Of a stretch of DNA of 49,665 nucleotides, positions 35,617 through 45,393 are shown in pieces; the stretch's first letter is position 1; each line of letters begins with the position of its first letter. This DNA is from Paracoccaceae bacterium (GTDB lineage: Bacteria; Pseudomonadota; Alphaproteobacteria; Rhodobacterales; Rhodobacteraceae), in NCBI GenBank assembly GCA_029938175.1, contig JAPYON010000003.1, positions 1-49,665 on the forward strand, read 5' to 3'. A model generated the notes under the pieces. That model was not told the DNA's origin. It did not search any database and saw only the letters and a program-made list of their open reading frames with translations. The position numbers and the translations under genes are program-made.

Positions 35617-35857
35617 GGTCATGTTTGTGATCATGCTTTTCGGGAACAGGGTCATAGCCGTCACGGCCAAGTGGATGACATCGGCCAACACGTTTTATGG
35701 CCAGCCACGTGCCTTTGATTGCGCCGTGCTTTTCCAACGCCTCAAGCGCGTAGGCCGAGCATGTCGGTTGGTAGCGGCAGTTCCGACCAACCCATGGGCT
35801 GCCGATTACGCGGTATAGTTTGACCGGCAAGGCAACGATGAAGGCAAGTGGTGTCAT
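35609..35857 (-). CDS. yidD: Membrane protein insertion efficiency factor YidD
   Basis: The 82-residue protein has the YidD core: [20 protein letters not shown] with the two conserved cysteines and an amphipathic N-terminal helix ([13 protein letters not shown]), followed by [20 protein letters not shown]. YidD helps insertion with YidC. The C-terminus KHDHKHDHD is histidine-rich and could bind metal. It overlaps rnpA (ATGA) and ttcA (eight bases). Confidence 0.94.
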   Translation of the reverse strand: MTPLAFIVALPVKLYRVIGSPWVGRNCRYQPTCSAYALEALEKHGAIKGTWLAIKRVGRCHPLGRDGYDPVPEKHDHKHDHD

Positions 35858-36276
35858 TTTCGGGGCTTTCGCGGCGCGTGCACTTTGGATAGCGCTGTTT
35901 CCATGTCTTGCATTAACAGATGGAACGGGCGGTCGGCTGTTTCAAGGTAACGGCCTACCAGAACGTAATCCCAGCCCGCGCGACCTTGTACTGGTAGAAC
36001 GGCGCGAGCGACTTCGCGAAGGCGGCGTTTAGCGCGGTTGCGAGCTACAGCATTGCCGACTTTTTTCGAACAAGTATAACCGATGCGGATCAGCTCTTCG
36101 TCATCGCGACGGCGGGCTTGCAATAGCAATCCTTTGGCGGATTGGCGGCGGGCGCGGGCAGCCAGCAGGAAATCGCTGCGTTTGCGTAAAGTTTCCATCG
36201 GACAAACGGAAACCGCCGGGGGCTTTTCACCGGCGTTCCCTGAAATGGGTTCGCGGTCTGCCTCCGGCGGTTTCAT
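35854..36276 (-). CDS. rnpA: Ribonuclease P protein component
   Basis: RnpA binds the RNase P RNA and helps mature tRNA 5' ends. The 140-residue product shows the RNR motif ([19 protein letters not shown] near 71-90) and the [16 protein letters not shown] start of the fold near 29. The N-terminal extension of about 26 residues from ATG 36276 is common in Rhodobacteraceae; ATG 36198 at the METLRKR position is the shorter alternative. It starts 20 bases after rpmH, with AAGG as a possible ribosome binding site. Confidence 0.92.
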   Translation of the reverse strand: MKPPEADREPISGNAGEKPPAVSVCPMETLRKRSDFLLAARARRQSAKGLLLQARRRDDEELIRIGYTCSKKVGNAVARNRAKRRLREVARAVLPVQGRAGWDYVLVGRYLETADRPFHLLMQDMETALSKVHAPRKPRK

Positions 36277-36296
36277 AAACTGTAACCTTGTCGGTT

Positions 36297-36431
36297 TTAC
36301 GCAGTTAGGCTTTTGCGGCCTTGGGCACGACGACGGTTAACAATCTTGCGACCGTTTTTAGTTGCCATGCGCGAACGGAAACCGTGGCGGCGTTTGCGAA
36401 CAAGGTTGCTCGGCTGGAATGTACGTTTCAT
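36297..36431 (-). CDS. rpmH: 50S ribosomal protein L34
   Basis: The 44-residue product is unmistakable: [19 protein letters not shown] at the start and [18 protein letters not shown] at the end. It is rich in arginine and lysine and lies first in the rpmH-rnpA-yidD operon. The ATG at 36431-36429 follows GGAGTAAGAAA. Confidence 0.97.
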   Translation of the reverse strand: MKRTFQPSNLVRKRRHGFRSRMATKNGRKIVNRRRAQGRKSLTA

Positions 36432-36488
36432 TTTCTTACTCCTGCTCGGTCGACGAAGAGATTCGCCTGCCGGAAATTCTGAAATGGC

Positions 36489-36517
36489 TGTTTAGGCCCA
36501 GATAAATCGGAAGTCAA
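36489..36517 (-). promoter_or_regulatory. Sigma-70 promoter of the rpmH operon
   Basis: On the minus strand TTGACT (complement of 36512-36517) and TAAACA (36489-36494) are separated by 17 bases, giving a leader of about 50 bases before the rpmH ATG at 36431. Confidence 0.55.
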
Positions 36518-36697
36518 TTAGGACTCAGCGAAAAATGCTCTGTTTTTGGAAACATTTGCCGCACCAATGCAGTGGTTGCTATGACAATACTGAAACATTA
36601 GATGAATTCCAATCAATGAACCGTGAGGCCCCTTTCGGTATGTGTCGTTAGGCGGCAAATAGAGGGCAACGGAATAACGCCATTGTAGGAGATTTCC

Positions 36698-37414
36698 ATG
36701 GCTACAGTTAAGGCAGACGGGTTTTCGGTACAAAAGATGTTGCCGCTGATCGGAATCGGTATCGTTGCGATTATCGGATTTTTTACGCTTAAGGACTTTC
36801 TGAACTTTGAGGCGCTGCGCGACAACCGCGAAGCATTGCTGGCGTGGCGAGATGCGAATTTCCTGATCGCGTCTGTCGGGTTTATTGCGATCTATATTGC
36901 GATTGTGGCGTTCTCGCTGCCCGGTGCGGCGATAATTTCGCTGACAGGCGGGTTCCTGTTCGGGCTGTTTCCGGGGGCTGTATATAACATTGGATCGGCG
37001 ACGGCAGGGGCGGTGCTGATTTTTATGGCCGCGCATTATGGACTGGGCGAGCATCTTGCGCGCAAGATGGATAATGCGGGTGGCGTGGTCGGCAAGATCA
37101 AAGCGGGGCTAGATGAAAACGAGGTCAGCTTTTTGCTGCTGATGCGGTTGGTTCCGGCGTTCCCGTTCTTTGTGGCGAATCTTGTGCCCGCACTGGTTGG
37201 AACGCGGTTGCGGACATTTGCGTGGACGACGGCGATCGGAATCATTCCTGGTGGTGTCGTTTATACATGGGTCGGCTCGGGCTTGGGCGAGGTGTTCGCG
37301 CGGGGGGATACGCCTGATCTAGGTATTATTTTTGATCCGAAGATACTTGGCCCGATACTAGCGCTTTGTGCCTTGTCGCTGACGCCGGTTATTCTTAAGA
37401 AATTTAAGAAGTAG
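36698..37414 (+). CDS. TVP38/TMEM64 (VTT domain) membrane protein
   Basis: The 238-residue inner-membrane protein belongs to the DedA/VTT-like family. Hydrophobic segments lie near 16-32, 56-80, 80-100, 145-165, 175-200 and 215-232. The motif FSLPGAAIISLTGGFLFG (about 70-88) is the VTT signature, and a second LVPAFPFFVANLVPAL follows the loop. Such proteins are lipid scramblases or transport-related. It is followed nine bases later by a disulfide reductase, a pairing common in bacteria. The start at 36698 has AGGAGATTTCC upstream. Confidence 0.9.
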   Translation: MATVKADGFSVQKMLPLIGIGIVAIIGFFTLKDFLNFEALRDNREALLAWRDANFLIASVGFIAIYIAIVAFSLPGAAIISLTGGFLFGLFPGAVYNIGSATAGAVLIFMAAHYGLGEHLARKMDNAGGVVGKIKAGLDENEVSFLLLMRLVPAFPFFVANLVPALVGTRLRTFAWTTAIGIIPGGVVYTWVGSGLGEVFARGDTPDLGIIFDPKILGPILALCALSLTPVILKKFKK

Positions 37415-37422
37415 GGCGTATA

Positions 37423-38835
37423 ATGGAGCGTATTAAAACCGATATTTGTGTGATCGGCGCCGGCTCTGGCGGGTTGTCTGTTGCCGCGGGGGCTGTTCAA
37501 ATGGGCGCCAGCGCTGTGCTGCTTGAAGGTCACAAGATGGGTGGCGACTGTTTGAACTATGGTTGTGTGCCCTCCAAAGCGCTGATCGCGGCGGGGAAAC
37601 ATGCACATGCCATGACGACGGGAGCACATTACGGGGTGGCTCCGGTGGAACCTGTCGTGGACTACGCTGCCGCGATGGAGCAGGTAGCTGGTGTTATAAG
37701 AGGTATCGAGCCGCACGATTCTGTTGAGCGGTTCGAAGAGCTGGGCGTTAAGGTTATCTCGGAATACGGACGGTTCACCTCGCCTACCGAGGTGCAGGCG
37801 GGGGATACGATTATCACAGCACGGCGCTTCGTGATTTCTACTGGGTCTTCGCCAATGGTGCCACCAATTCCGGGGTTGGATACGGTGGATTATCTAACGA
37901 ACGAGAACTTGTTTGAATTACGTGAATGCCCGGCGCACTTGTTGATTATTGGTGGAGGGACAATTGGCATGGAAATGGCGCAGGCGCATGTGCGGCTCGG
38001 ATCCAAGGTGACGGTGCTGGAAGGGTTGAAAGTGCTGGGGCATGAAGACCCTGAACTCGCGGCGATTGCGTTAGAAAACCTACGCGCCGAGGGGGTAGAG
38101 ATCGTCGAAGGCGCTATGGTTTCCGAGATTTCTGGAGGTGCGGGGATAACCGTTCATACAGACGAAGGTGCCGAGTATAAAGGTAGTCATATCCTGATGG
38201 CGGTCGGCCGCACGCCCAATATCGACAAGCTGGATTTGGATAATGCGGGCATTGAAACCAATCGACACGGGATCGTGGTGGACACTGGGCTAAAGACGGC
38301 GAACAAACGGGTCTACGCGATTGGAGATGTGGCTGGCGGAATGAAATTTACGCATGTTGCGGGGTATCATGCGGGGGTGATTATTAAGTCGGCCTTATTT
38401 GGATTGCCAGCTAAGGCGACCGAGAAGCACATCCCGTGGGCTATATATACGGACCCGGAGATCGCGCATGTCGGCATGTCAGAAGCACAAGCTGTTGCTG
38501 CATACGGAAGCAAGATCGAGGTGCTGCGGGTCGAGTATGCCGAGAACGACCGCGCGCGGGCCGAACGAAATACTAAAGGGTTAATCAAAGTGATGGTGCT
38601 AAAGGGTAAGCCGATTGGTGCATCGATTGTGGGCACGCAGGCTGGTGAACTGATCCAGACGTGGGCATTGGTAATCGCGAATGGTCTGAAGATCGGGGCG
38701 GTGGCCGCGATGGTTGCGCCTTATCCGACGTTGGGCGAGATCAACAAGCGGGTGGCGGGGCAATATTATACTCCGCGCCTGTTTCAAAGCGCGCGGGTAA
38801 AACGGATAGTGAGGTTTGTGCAGCGGTATCTTTGA
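37423..38835 (+). CDS. FAD-dependent pyridine nucleotide-disulfide oxidoreductase (MerA-like)
   Basis: The 470-residue flavoprotein has an N-terminal FAD-binding GAGSGGLS, the redox-active pair in GGDCLNYGCVPSK (cysteines 43 and 48), an NAD(P)H-binding GGGTIGMEMAQAH segment near 185, and a FAD-binding YAIGDVAGGMKFTH near 298. It lacks the N-terminal heavy-metal domain and the C-terminal cysteine pair of mercuric reductase, so mercury is not a likely substrate. Dihydrolipoyl dehydrogenase is unlikely because no 2-oxoacid dehydrogenase genes are near. The substrate is unknown. It is cotranscribed with the VTT protein. Confidence 0.92.
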   Translation: MERIKTDICVIGAGSGGLSVAAGAVQMGASAVLLEGHKMGGDCLNYGCVPSKALIAAGKHAHAMTTGAHYGVAPVEPVVDYAAAMEQVAGVIRGIEPHDSVERFEELGVKVISEYGRFTSPTEVQAGDTIITARRFVISTGSSPMVPPIPGLDTVDYLTNENLFELRECPAHLLIIGGGTIGMEMAQAHVRLGSKVTVLEGLKVLGHEDPELAAIALENLRAEGVEIVEGAMVSEISGGAGITVHTDEGAEYKGSHILMAVGRTPNIDKLDLDNAGIETNRHGIVVDTGLKTANKRVYAIGDVAGGMKFTHVAGYHAGVIIKSALFGLPAKATEKHIPWAIYTDPEIAHVGMSEAQAVAAYGSKIEVLRVEYAENDRARAERNTKGLIKVMVLKGKPIGASIVGTQAGELIQTWALVIANGLKIGAVAAMVAPYPTLGEINKRVAGQYYTPRLFQSARVKRIVRFVQRYL

Positions 38836-38916
38836 GGTGCGGTGTCATCTGTTAACTTGTGAGTGCGGAAACTTATGCATAGAGTTCGCAGTAATTGGTC
38901 AACAATCGGGACTTAG

Positions 38917-40302
38917 ATGTTTTTCAAAACCTTATCAGGTAGGTTCCTACTGCTCAGTTTCCTGTTTGTGATGGTGGCAGAGGTGCTGTTGTTTGTGCCC
39001 TCGGTGTCAAACTTCCGGTTGGGGTATTTGCAGGATCGTCTGGAATTAGCGCAACTCGCCTCGCTTGCTTTGCTGGCGACACCTGACGATATGGTGGCCC
39101 CTGAACTGGCCGACGAGTTATTGAAAAACGCCGAGGTTCTGAACATCGTTCTACGCCGTGATGCGGTTCGCGAGCTGGTTCTGGCGATGCCTATGCCAAA
39201 ACCGATCAGCCAAACGTTCGATTTACGCGATCCGGGGTTCTTTGGTCCGATCAAGGATGCGTTTGTATGTGCGTTCGGGAAGCCCGGGAATGTGATCCGG
39301 ATCATTGGGCAGCCGGTGAAGGATGCGGGTATCCAGATTGAAACCGTTATGAATGAGGCTCCGGTCAAGGCGGCGATGCTCGAATACAGTCGCAACGTAT
39401 TTTTCTTGTCGCTGGTGGTGTCGGTGATTACCGGCGGATTGTTGTTTATGTCGCTTCAAGTGTTGATTGCACGGCCGATTACAAAGGTCATTTCTTCGAT
39501 GACGCGGTTTCGGAATAATCCTGAGAATGCGAGCAATGTTATCAAACCTGACGCTTCGGTTTCGGAGTTGCGCGAAGCTGAGACAGCCTTGCAGGATATG
39601 CAGTTACAGCTGATCGCGTCGCTGCGCCAGAAGGAACGGCTGGCGTCGTTAGGCGGAGCGGCTTCCAAGGTAAGTCACGATCTGCGCAATATTCTGACCA
39701 CGACGCAGATTTTGGCGGATCGGTTGGAGATGAGCGATGATCCCAAAGTGCAGAAGATGGCGCCGAAACTGCTGAACTCACTTTCACGGGGCATTAACCT
39801 TTGTGAACGCACGTTAACATTTGGCAAAGCGGATGAGCCGGAGCCGGAGATTAAGTCGGTAGGTTTGAAGGCTATTGTTGACGATGTGATTGAGAACGAC
39901 GCGCTTCGGGAAACCGGGAAGGTTCAGCTTATCTCGACCGTGGCGCATGACGTGCAGATTTCAGCAGATTCTGAGCAGATATTTAGGGTCCTAACCAACC
40001 TTGTCCGAAATGCGCGACAGGCCATTGAAGGGACGGGGAAGCTGGGGATTGTCAGCATCTCGGCGGATCTACGTGACGGTGGTGTCGATATTATTGTGCG
40101 CGATACCGGCCCCGGGTTGCCGGAGAAAGCGCGCGAGTTTTTGTTCCAGCCGTTCCAAGGCGGCGCGCGGCGTGGCGGCACTGGGTTAGGACTGGCGATC
40201 GCTGCGGAACTGGTGCGCGGACATGGCGGAATACTGGAATTGATCGAGCCTTCCGGGGCAGGCACATCGTTTCGGATATTCCTTCCGGACGGTGATGAAT
40301 AA
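38917..40302 (+). CDS. Orphan sensor histidine kinase
   Basis: The 461-residue protein has two transmembrane segments (about 9-29 and 161-183) flanking a periplasmic sensor region of about 130 residues, then a HAMP-like linker and a HisKA domain with histidine 254 (KVSHDLRNIL). The catalytic domain has the N box NLVRNARQAI, the G1 box DTGPGLP and G2 GTGLGLAI. All key residues look intact. No response regulator is adjacent, so the partner must be elsewhere. The signal sensed is unknown. Confidence 0.92.
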   Translation: MFFKTLSGRFLLLSFLFVMVAEVLLFVPSVSNFRLGYLQDRLELAQLASLALLATPDDMVAPELADELLKNAEVLNIVLRRDAVRELVLAMPMPKPISQTFDLRDPGFFGPIKDAFVCAFGKPGNVIRIIGQPVKDAGIQIETVMNEAPVKAAMLEYSRNVFFLSLVVSVITGGLLFMSLQVLIARPITKVISSMTRFRNNPENASNVIKPDASVSELREAETALQDMQLQLIASLRQKERLASLGGAASKVSHDLRNILTTTQILADRLEMSDDPKVQKMAPKLLNSLSRGINLCERTLTFGKADEPEPEIKSVGLKAIVDDVIENDALRETGKVQLISTVAHDVQISADSEQIFRVLTNLVRNARQAIEGTGKLGIVSISADLRDGGVDIIVRDTGPGLPEKAREFLFQPFQGGARRGGTGLGLAIAAELVRGHGGILELIEPSGAGTSFRIFLPDGDE

Positions 40303-40328
40303 TTGCTGAAATTTCGTCGTTTTGCCTC

Positions 40329-40357
40329 TTGCAAAGGCGGGCGGGCAACGCTAAACC
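40329..40357 (+). promoter_or_regulatory. Candidate promoter of tRNA-Arg
   Basis: TTGCAA (40329-40334) and TAAACC (40352-40357) are separated by 17 bases, and the tRNA gene starts ten bases downstream. Confidence 0.4.
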
Positions 40358-40366
40358 GCCCCTCAC

Positions 40367-40443
40367 GCACCCGTAGCTCAGCTGGATAGAGTACCTGACT
40401 ACGAATCAGGGGGTCACACGTTCGAATCGTGTCGGGTGCACCA
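40367..40443 (+). tRNA. tRNA-Arg (ACG anticodon)
   Basis: The cloverleaf has acceptor GCACCCG/CGGGTGC, D arm TAGCTCAGCTGGATAGA, anticodon stem CTGAC/ATCAG with ACG at 40401-40403, T arm CACACGTTCGAATCGTGT, and an encoded CCA at 40441-40443. Its first anticodon base would be inosine-modified and reads CGN. tRNA-Arg genes are common integration sites. Confidence 0.97.
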
Positions 40444-40551
40444 TTACCTTTATAAAGGTATAAGCATTACAGTGTGATAGAAGTAATCATGATATTTCGA
40501 TCCACCCCTCCATCCACCCACCTATATAAATGAATAACCTACTGCCAACAT

Positions 40552-40734
40552 TTAGGAATCGAACAAGCGTGATAGCCTCTTTAGTATTTCCTGTTCCAAT
40601 TCGGCGGCCGTAAGTTCTGAAATTGTTTCTTCTTTTTTCTGCCCTGTAAATAAGCCAATGGTTTTGCCCATTAGTTCCAGAGCACGCACACGAGCACTGT
40701 CAGACGTTGCATTAACGGATCCATACATATGCAT
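40552..40734 (-). CDS. Small ORF resembling a phage terminase small-subunit C-terminus
   Basis: The 60-residue frame has a segment ARVRALELMGKTIGLFTG and an acidic ending TAAELEQEILKRLSRL, which remind me of the C-terminal half of phage terminase small subunits (ALELLGKHLGMF, then ELxxELxxxL). The frame is open further upstream to the end of pgi but lacks a start there, suggesting a truncated piece rather than a whole gene. It lies about 110 bases beyond tRNA-Arg, where a prophage scar would be plausible. No ribosome binding site stands out. The assignment is weak; a small orphan protein is the alternative. Confidence 0.35.
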   Translation of the reverse strand: MHMYGSVNATSDSARVRALELMGKTIGLFTGQKKEETISELTAAELEQEILKRLSRLFDS

Positions 40735-40778
40735 GGAGATAGTTCCGGTGTGCGTGGGGTTGCTTGGCTTTGATCTCG

Positions 40779-42344
40779 CTATTTCAGTGCGTGAAATGTT
40801 TTCAACAAACCCGACGTAGAAGCGTCTCTACCATCTCTTTCCGTGTATGTATTGACCGATGGCAACATCTTGTTTGCCAGCTCTTTGCCAAGTTCGACAC
40901 CCCATTGATCGAAACTGTTGATACCCCAGATAACACCCTCAACGAACACCCGATGTTCGTAAAGAGCAACTATTTTACCCAATGTCCTCGGAGTTAGTTG
41001 CTTATACATCAGCGTGGTTGAGGGACGGTTTCCAGAAAACACGCGATGCGGGTTCAGTGCTGTGTCAAGACTACGGCCCAGCATAAGGGCCTCGGATTGG
41101 GCCAGGCAGTTAGCCATAAGCAGATTGTGATGATGTTGGAGTTCGGGCTCGAAACCTTGTGCGGAAATCAGGAATTCGCAAGGGATGACCGAAGTGCCTT
41201 GATGGACCAGTTGAAAGAAAGAGTGTTGCGCGTTGGTGCCCGGTTCACCCCAGATAACCGGTCCAGAGTTGCGCGGTAAGGGGGTGCCATCGACGTCGAC
41301 GGATTTTCCATTGCTCTCCATGTCCAATTGTTGAAGATAGGCAGGCAAGCGCAGCAACCGTTGATCGTATGGCAGGATCGCGCGGGTGGCATAACCGCAA
41401 ATATTGTTGTGCCATATGCCGATCATTGCCAGCAGCACAGGCATATTTTCCGACAAAGGTGCGGTTTGGAAATGACGATCCATTTCATGCGCACCCACCA
41501 GAAAATCACTGAAGTTTTCCGGCCCGATGGCCAACATTATCGACAGGCCGATTGGGCCGCAGATGGAACAACGCCCGCCGACCCAGTCTTTGAAGCCGAA
41601 TACGCGGTCGGCGGGGATGCCAAAAGCAGAGGTTTCCTCGATGGCGCTTGATAGGGCAACAAGGTGTTCGGAAGTGTTTTCCCCCAACGCTTCGCGCAGC
41701 CACGTTGTTACCGTCGCCGTGTTTGTCATCGTTTCGATTGTCGTGAATGTTTTCGAGGCGATGATGACGAGCGTTCTAGCTGGATCTAAGGTCTGCAACA
41801 AATCATGCGCATGGGCGCCATCTACGTTCGATAGAAAATGCGTGCGTGGGCCATCGTGATACGGCGCCAAGGCCAGCGTCGCCATGACGGGACCAAGATC
41901 CGAGCCGCCGATGCCGATGTTGATAATATCAGTGAACGGCTGGTTATTGGCAGCGGAAATATCGCCGCTTCGGATGCCTTTAGAAAACGCCTGCATCCGC
42001 TCGAACGATGCGTGGATGTCGGGCATAACGTTGCGCCCATTGACCAGAATAGGGCTATCCGAACTGTTGCGCAGGGCAGTGTGCAAAACTGGGCGGTCCT
42101 CGGTCTGGTTGATTTTGTCGCCACGGAACATGGCATCGCGTTTGGCTTCGACATCGCAGGCAAGCTGCAAAAGTAAAAGCATCGCGGTCTCGTCTATGGC
42201 GGTTTTGGAATAGTCCAGCAACATATCATCCACAGTGACCGAAAAATCCGAAAACCGATTGGAATCATTCAATAAGTCTCGAATACGAACGTCTTTAGTA
42301 TGTTCGCGATGTGCTTCCAGATCAGACCAGATACCGCCCATCAT
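40779..42344 (-). CDS. pgi: Glucose-6-phosphate isomerase
   Basis: Pgi interconverts glucose 6-phosphate and fructose 6-phosphate, returning fructose 6-phosphate to the Entner-Doudoroff pathway. The 521-residue protein contains [13 protein letters not shown], a PGI signature 2 region [20 protein letters not shown], and the conserved ending [13 protein letters not shown]. The first PGI signature is altered: [12 protein letters not shown], where the family has tyrosine or phenylalanine and tryptophan. ATG 42344 is chosen because it overlaps the eda stop as ATGA. It is last in the zwf operon. Confidence 0.94.
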   Translation of the reverse strand: MMGGIWSDLEAHREHTKDVRIRDLLNDSNRFSDFSVTVDDMLLDYSKTAIDETAMLLLLQLACDVEAKRDAMFRGDKINQTEDRPVLHTALRNSSDSPILVNGRNVMPDIHASFERMQAFSKGIRSGDISAANNQPFTDIINIGIGGSDLGPVMATLALAPYHDGPRTHFLSNVDGAHAHDLLQTLDPARTLVIIASKTFTTIETMTNTATVTTWLREALGENTSEHLVALSSAIEETSAFGIPADRVFGFKDWVGGRCSICGPIGLSIMLAIGPENFSDFLVGAHEMDRHFQTAPLSENMPVLLAMIGIWHNNICGYATRAILPYDQRLLRLPAYLQQLDMESNGKSVDVDGTPLPRNSGPVIWGEPGTNAQHSFFQLVHQGTSVIPCEFLISAQGFEPELQHHHNLLMANCLAQSEALMLGRSLDTALNPHRVFSGNRPSTTLMYKQLTPRTLGKIVALYEHRVFVEGVIWGINSFDQWGVELGKELANKMLPSVNTYTERDGRDASTSGLLKTFHALK

Positions 42345-42991
42345 TCGCGGCCCAACCTGCTTGCTTCGTGCGCCAAGGCTTCGATGCCTGCCCAATCCTT
42401 TGCGTTTACCAGATCAGCAGGCGCGACCCAGCTGCCGCCAGCACAAATAACGTTTGGTAGGCCAAGGTAATCCATCGCGTTCGCCAAACTTACGCCGCCG
42501 GTTGGGCAGAAAGTGATTTGTGGCAGGGGTGCACCAAGGGCTTTGAGCGCTGGCGCACCGCCGGATGCTTCGGCGGGGAAAAATTTCAATAAGTCATAGC
42601 CCTTTTCCAGCATCCGCATCGCTTCTGTGGCAGTTACAGCGCCGGCCAACAGAGGCAGTTCTTCGTCTTCGCAGGCTTTGATAAGGCTATCTGTTGCCCC
42701 AGGCGAGACACCGAATTTCGCGCCCGCTGCTTTAGCGGCTTTTACGTCGGCGGGGGTGATTAGCGTTCCTGCACCGACGACTCCGCCCGCGACTTGGGAC
42801 ATTTCGCGGATCACATCCAGTGCCGCTGGCGTCCGCATTGTAACTTCCAATGCGGGCAGGCCGCCCGCTACCAAGGCTTCGGCAAGGTCACGGGCAATGC
42901 CAGCGTCGTGCACCACGAGAACAGGGATGATGGGCGCCAGTCCGGCGACTTCGCGATTAATTTTGCAGGCTTCCTGTGCAGTTAATGTCAT
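42341..42991 (-). CDS. eda: 2-keto-3-deoxy-6-phosphogluconate aldolase
   Basis: KDPG aldolase splits KDPG to pyruvate and glyceraldehyde 3-phosphate. The 216-residue protein has the Schiff-base lysine in [13 protein letters not shown] (lysine 136), the glutamate and arginine of ALEVTMRT (49 and 53), and [12 protein letters not shown] near 175. ATG 42991 has a GGTGAG ribosome binding site; a longer start at 43063 would overlap the neighbouring gene. It is coupled to pgi by ATGA. Confidence 0.95.
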   Translation of the reverse strand: MTLTAQEACKINREVAGLAPIIPVLVVHDAGIARDLAEALVAGGLPALEVTMRTPAALDVIREMSQVAGGVVGAGTLITPADVKAAKAAGAKFGVSPGATDSLIKACEDEELPLLAGAVTATEAMRMLEKGYDLLKFFPAEASGGAPALKALGAPLPQITFCPTGGVSLANAMDYLGLPNVICAGGSWVAPADLVNAKDWAGIEALAHEASRLGRE

Positions 42992-43010
42992 GCTCTCACC
43001 ATAAGGTTTT

Positions 43011-43592
43011 TCAGCCCGTGCGGGCCAAGTTTTTATCGTATTCGGTTCCGCCAACTTCGCCATTTGTCATCGACGAAAGAATGTCGTCCGCGGTTGGGAG
43101 TTCAGGCGCAGCAGCTCCATCCCATAATCCAGCACGCATCACAGCGCGGGCGCATTGAAAGTAAATTTCGTTAATCGAGATCAGTAAAACGGAGCGAGGG
43201 GCCTTGCCGGATTTGGCGAAGCGTCGCAGCAGTTCAGGTGATGCGGATATTCGGCCTTGGCCGTTCACACGTATTACAGTGGTTGATCCGGGGACCAGAA
43301 ACATCAGCGAAACGCGGGGATCACGCACGACGTTTCGCAGGCTATCAATCCTGTTATTCCCGCGCCAGTCTGGCAATGAGAGGGTTTGGTCGTCCTCGAT
43401 AAACACCACCTGACCATTATCGCCGCGTGGGGTGCAGTCCAACCCTTCGGGGCCAACTGTGGACAGGGCAACGAAAGGGGCCGCCTTGATATAGGCACCA
43501 TATTCGGCCGTGATTCGATTTGTTACTTTGACGAGCGATGAGGCTTTCGGCGTGCCATATAAGGCTTCGAGTTGTTCGATTGTTTCGATCAT
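43011..43592 (-). CDS. Pyridoxamine 5'-phosphate oxidase-like flavoprotein
   Basis: The 193-residue protein has the split-barrel FMN-binding fold of the PPOX family: FVALSTVGPEGLDCTPRGD near 40-58, LPDWRGNNRIDSLRN near 73-87, and LISINEIYFQCARAVMRAG near 137. It is the MSMEG_1061-like type rather than a true PdxH. It sits in the Entner-Doudoroff operon between edd and eda and overlaps edd by four bases, but no known function links it to sugar metabolism. Confidence 0.85.
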   Translation of the reverse strand: MIETIEQLEALYGTPKASSLVKVTNRITAEYGAYIKAAPFVALSTVGPEGLDCTPRGDNGQVVFIEDDQTLSLPDWRGNNRIDSLRNVVRDPRVSLMFLVPGSTTVIRVNGQGRISASPELLRRFAKSGKAPRSVLLISINEIYFQCARAVMRAGLWDGAAAPELPTADDILSSMTNGEVGGTEYDKNLARTG

Positions 43593-45391
43593 AGAACGCT
43601 GGCTCCGGTTTCAGCGGGCCCGACATTTAGGCGGAACACCTCGAACATTTCGCGGCCGGAGCCATAGCTGTTGGCGGACAGATCAGCAGTAACTTTGGGG
43701 CGGTCGAGCGCGCCTTCGGTTAACACATCCAGCATTCCGTTTATGGCATCGACTGTAATTATGTCGCCGTCAGCAATACAGGCGAGCGGGCCGCCTGCAA
43801 GGGCTTCGGGGGATACGTGGATTGCGGACGGCACTTTGCCTGATGCGCCTGACATGCGGCCGTCGGTTACCAACGCGACTTTCTGGCCGCGCTCCTGCAT
43901 GATGGTCAGTAATGGGGTAAGCGAATGCAATTCCGGCATGCCATTCGCCTGCGGTCCTTGGAAGCGGACTACCACCACTATGTCGTCGGTCATTTCGCCT
44001 GCTTTGAAGGCTTCTTTAACGGCTTTCTGATCGTGGAAAACGCGGGCAGGGGCGGTGATGATGTGCTTGTCTTTGGCTACCGCCGAAACTTTCATTACGC
44101 CACTGCCGAGGTTGCCTTTCAGGTGGGATAATCCGCCAGTTGGCTGGAATGGGTCTTCAACGGTTTTAAGGATTTTATCATTGAGCGAAGTAGCTGTGCC
44201 AGCCTCCCATGCCAACACACCGCCGCGCAGTTTGGGTTCTTGAGTATATTGTGCCAACCCGTTCCCGACAACAGTTTGCGTGTCGGGATGCAGATGGCCG
44301 GAAGCCAGCAACTCGCCAATCATATATCCAGTGCCGCCAGCCGCATGGAAATGGTTAACGTCGGCGAGGCCATTTGGATAAACGCGGGCGATAAGTGGTG
44401 TGACGGCGGATATTTTCGAGAAATCTTGCCAATCCAGAACGATTCCGGCCGCACGAGCCATTGCAAGTAGGTGAATCAACAAGTTCGTTGAACCTCCAGT
44501 GGCCATCAGCCCGACAATACCGTTCACGAACGCCTTCTCGTCTAGGATATCGCAAACGGGAATGTACTCATTGCCAAGCGCAGTAATGGCGAGCGAGCGT
44601 TTAGCACCCTCAATAGTCAGCGCATCGCGCAGGGGCGTATTCGGGTTGACGAAGCTGGCGCCGGGCAGGTGCAACCCCATGAATTCCATCAACATCTGAT
44701 TAGTGTTGGCCGTTCCGTAGAAGGTGCAAGTTCCGGGTCCGTGGTAACTGGCCATTTCGGCCTCTAGCAGTTCTTCGCGGCCGATTTTTCCTTCGGCGTA
44801 CAGTTTTCGAACGGCAATTTTGTCGTCATTAGACATGCCAGTAGTCATCGGGCCGGCAGGCAGGAATACCGCTGGAAGATGGCCGAAGGTGGCGGCAGCG
44901 ATAACGAGGCCGGGGATTATTTTATCGCATACGCCCAGATAGACAGAGGAGTCAAAAACGTTATGGCTTAGCGCCACTCCTGCCGACATGGCGATGATAT
45001 CGCGCGAGAATAGGGATAATTCCATGCCCGCTTGGCCTTGGGTCACGCCGTCACACATGGCGGGTACGCCGCCTGCGAGCTGTGCGGTGCCGCCGACGTC
45101 GTGGGCGGCTTGGCGGATCAGGTCGGGGTAACGCTCGAAAGGTTGATGGGCTGATAGCATGTCATTATAGGCCGAGATTATGCCAATGTTGCCAGCAGAG
45201 GTTTTCGCCAGTTTTTCTTTATCTTCCGAGGGACTGGCCGCGAGCGCGTGGGCAAGGTTACCACAAGTCAGGTGCGCCCGTCGCGGCCCCTCGTCGCGGG
45301 CCGCTTTCATTCGGTCCAGATATATGCCGCGCGCAGTTTCACTGCGCGCCACGATCGCGGCGGTAACTTCGGATATTTTATCGTTAAGCAT
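43589..45391 (-). CDS. edd: 6-phosphogluconate dehydratase
   Basis: Edd dehydrates 6-phosphogluconate to KDPG, the first committed Entner-Doudoroff step. The 600-residue protein belongs to the IlvD/Edd family, with [16 protein letters not shown] near 74-89, [10 protein letters not shown] near 109, GVCDKIIPG near 153, and [20 protein letters not shown] near 506. The cysteines are those that bind the iron-sulfur cluster. It starts two bases after zwf. Confidence 0.96.
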   Translation of the reverse strand: MLNDKISEVTAAIVARSETARGIYLDRMKAARDEGPRRAHLTCGNLAHALAASPSEDKEKLAKTSAGNIGIISAYNDMLSAHQPFERYPDLIRQAAHDVGGTAQLAGGVPAMCDGVTQGQAGMELSLFSRDIIAMSAGVALSHNVFDSSVYLGVCDKIIPGLVIAAATFGHLPAVFLPAGPMTTGMSNDDKIAVRKLYAEGKIGREELLEAEMASYHGPGTCTFYGTANTNQMLMEFMGLHLPGASFVNPNTPLRDALTIEGAKRSLAITALGNEYIPVCDILDEKAFVNGIVGLMATGGSTNLLIHLLAMARAAGIVLDWQDFSKISAVTPLIARVYPNGLADVNHFHAAGGTGYMIGELLASGHLHPDTQTVVGNGLAQYTQEPKLRGGVLAWEAGTATSLNDKILKTVEDPFQPTGGLSHLKGNLGSGVMKVSAVAKDKHIITAPARVFHDQKAVKEAFKAGEMTDDIVVVVRFQGPQANGMPELHSLTPLLTIMQERGQKVALVTDGRMSGASGKVPSAIHVSPEALAGGPLACIADGDIITVDAINGMLDVLTEGALDRPKVTADLSANSYGSGREMFEVFRLNVGPAETGASVL

Positions 45392-45393
45392 GG

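Noticed and set aside
36518-37054. 178-codon minus-strand frame across the VTT gene start
   Set aside because: It covers the promoter region and the start of a clear membrane protein gene, and has low-complexity basic sequence.
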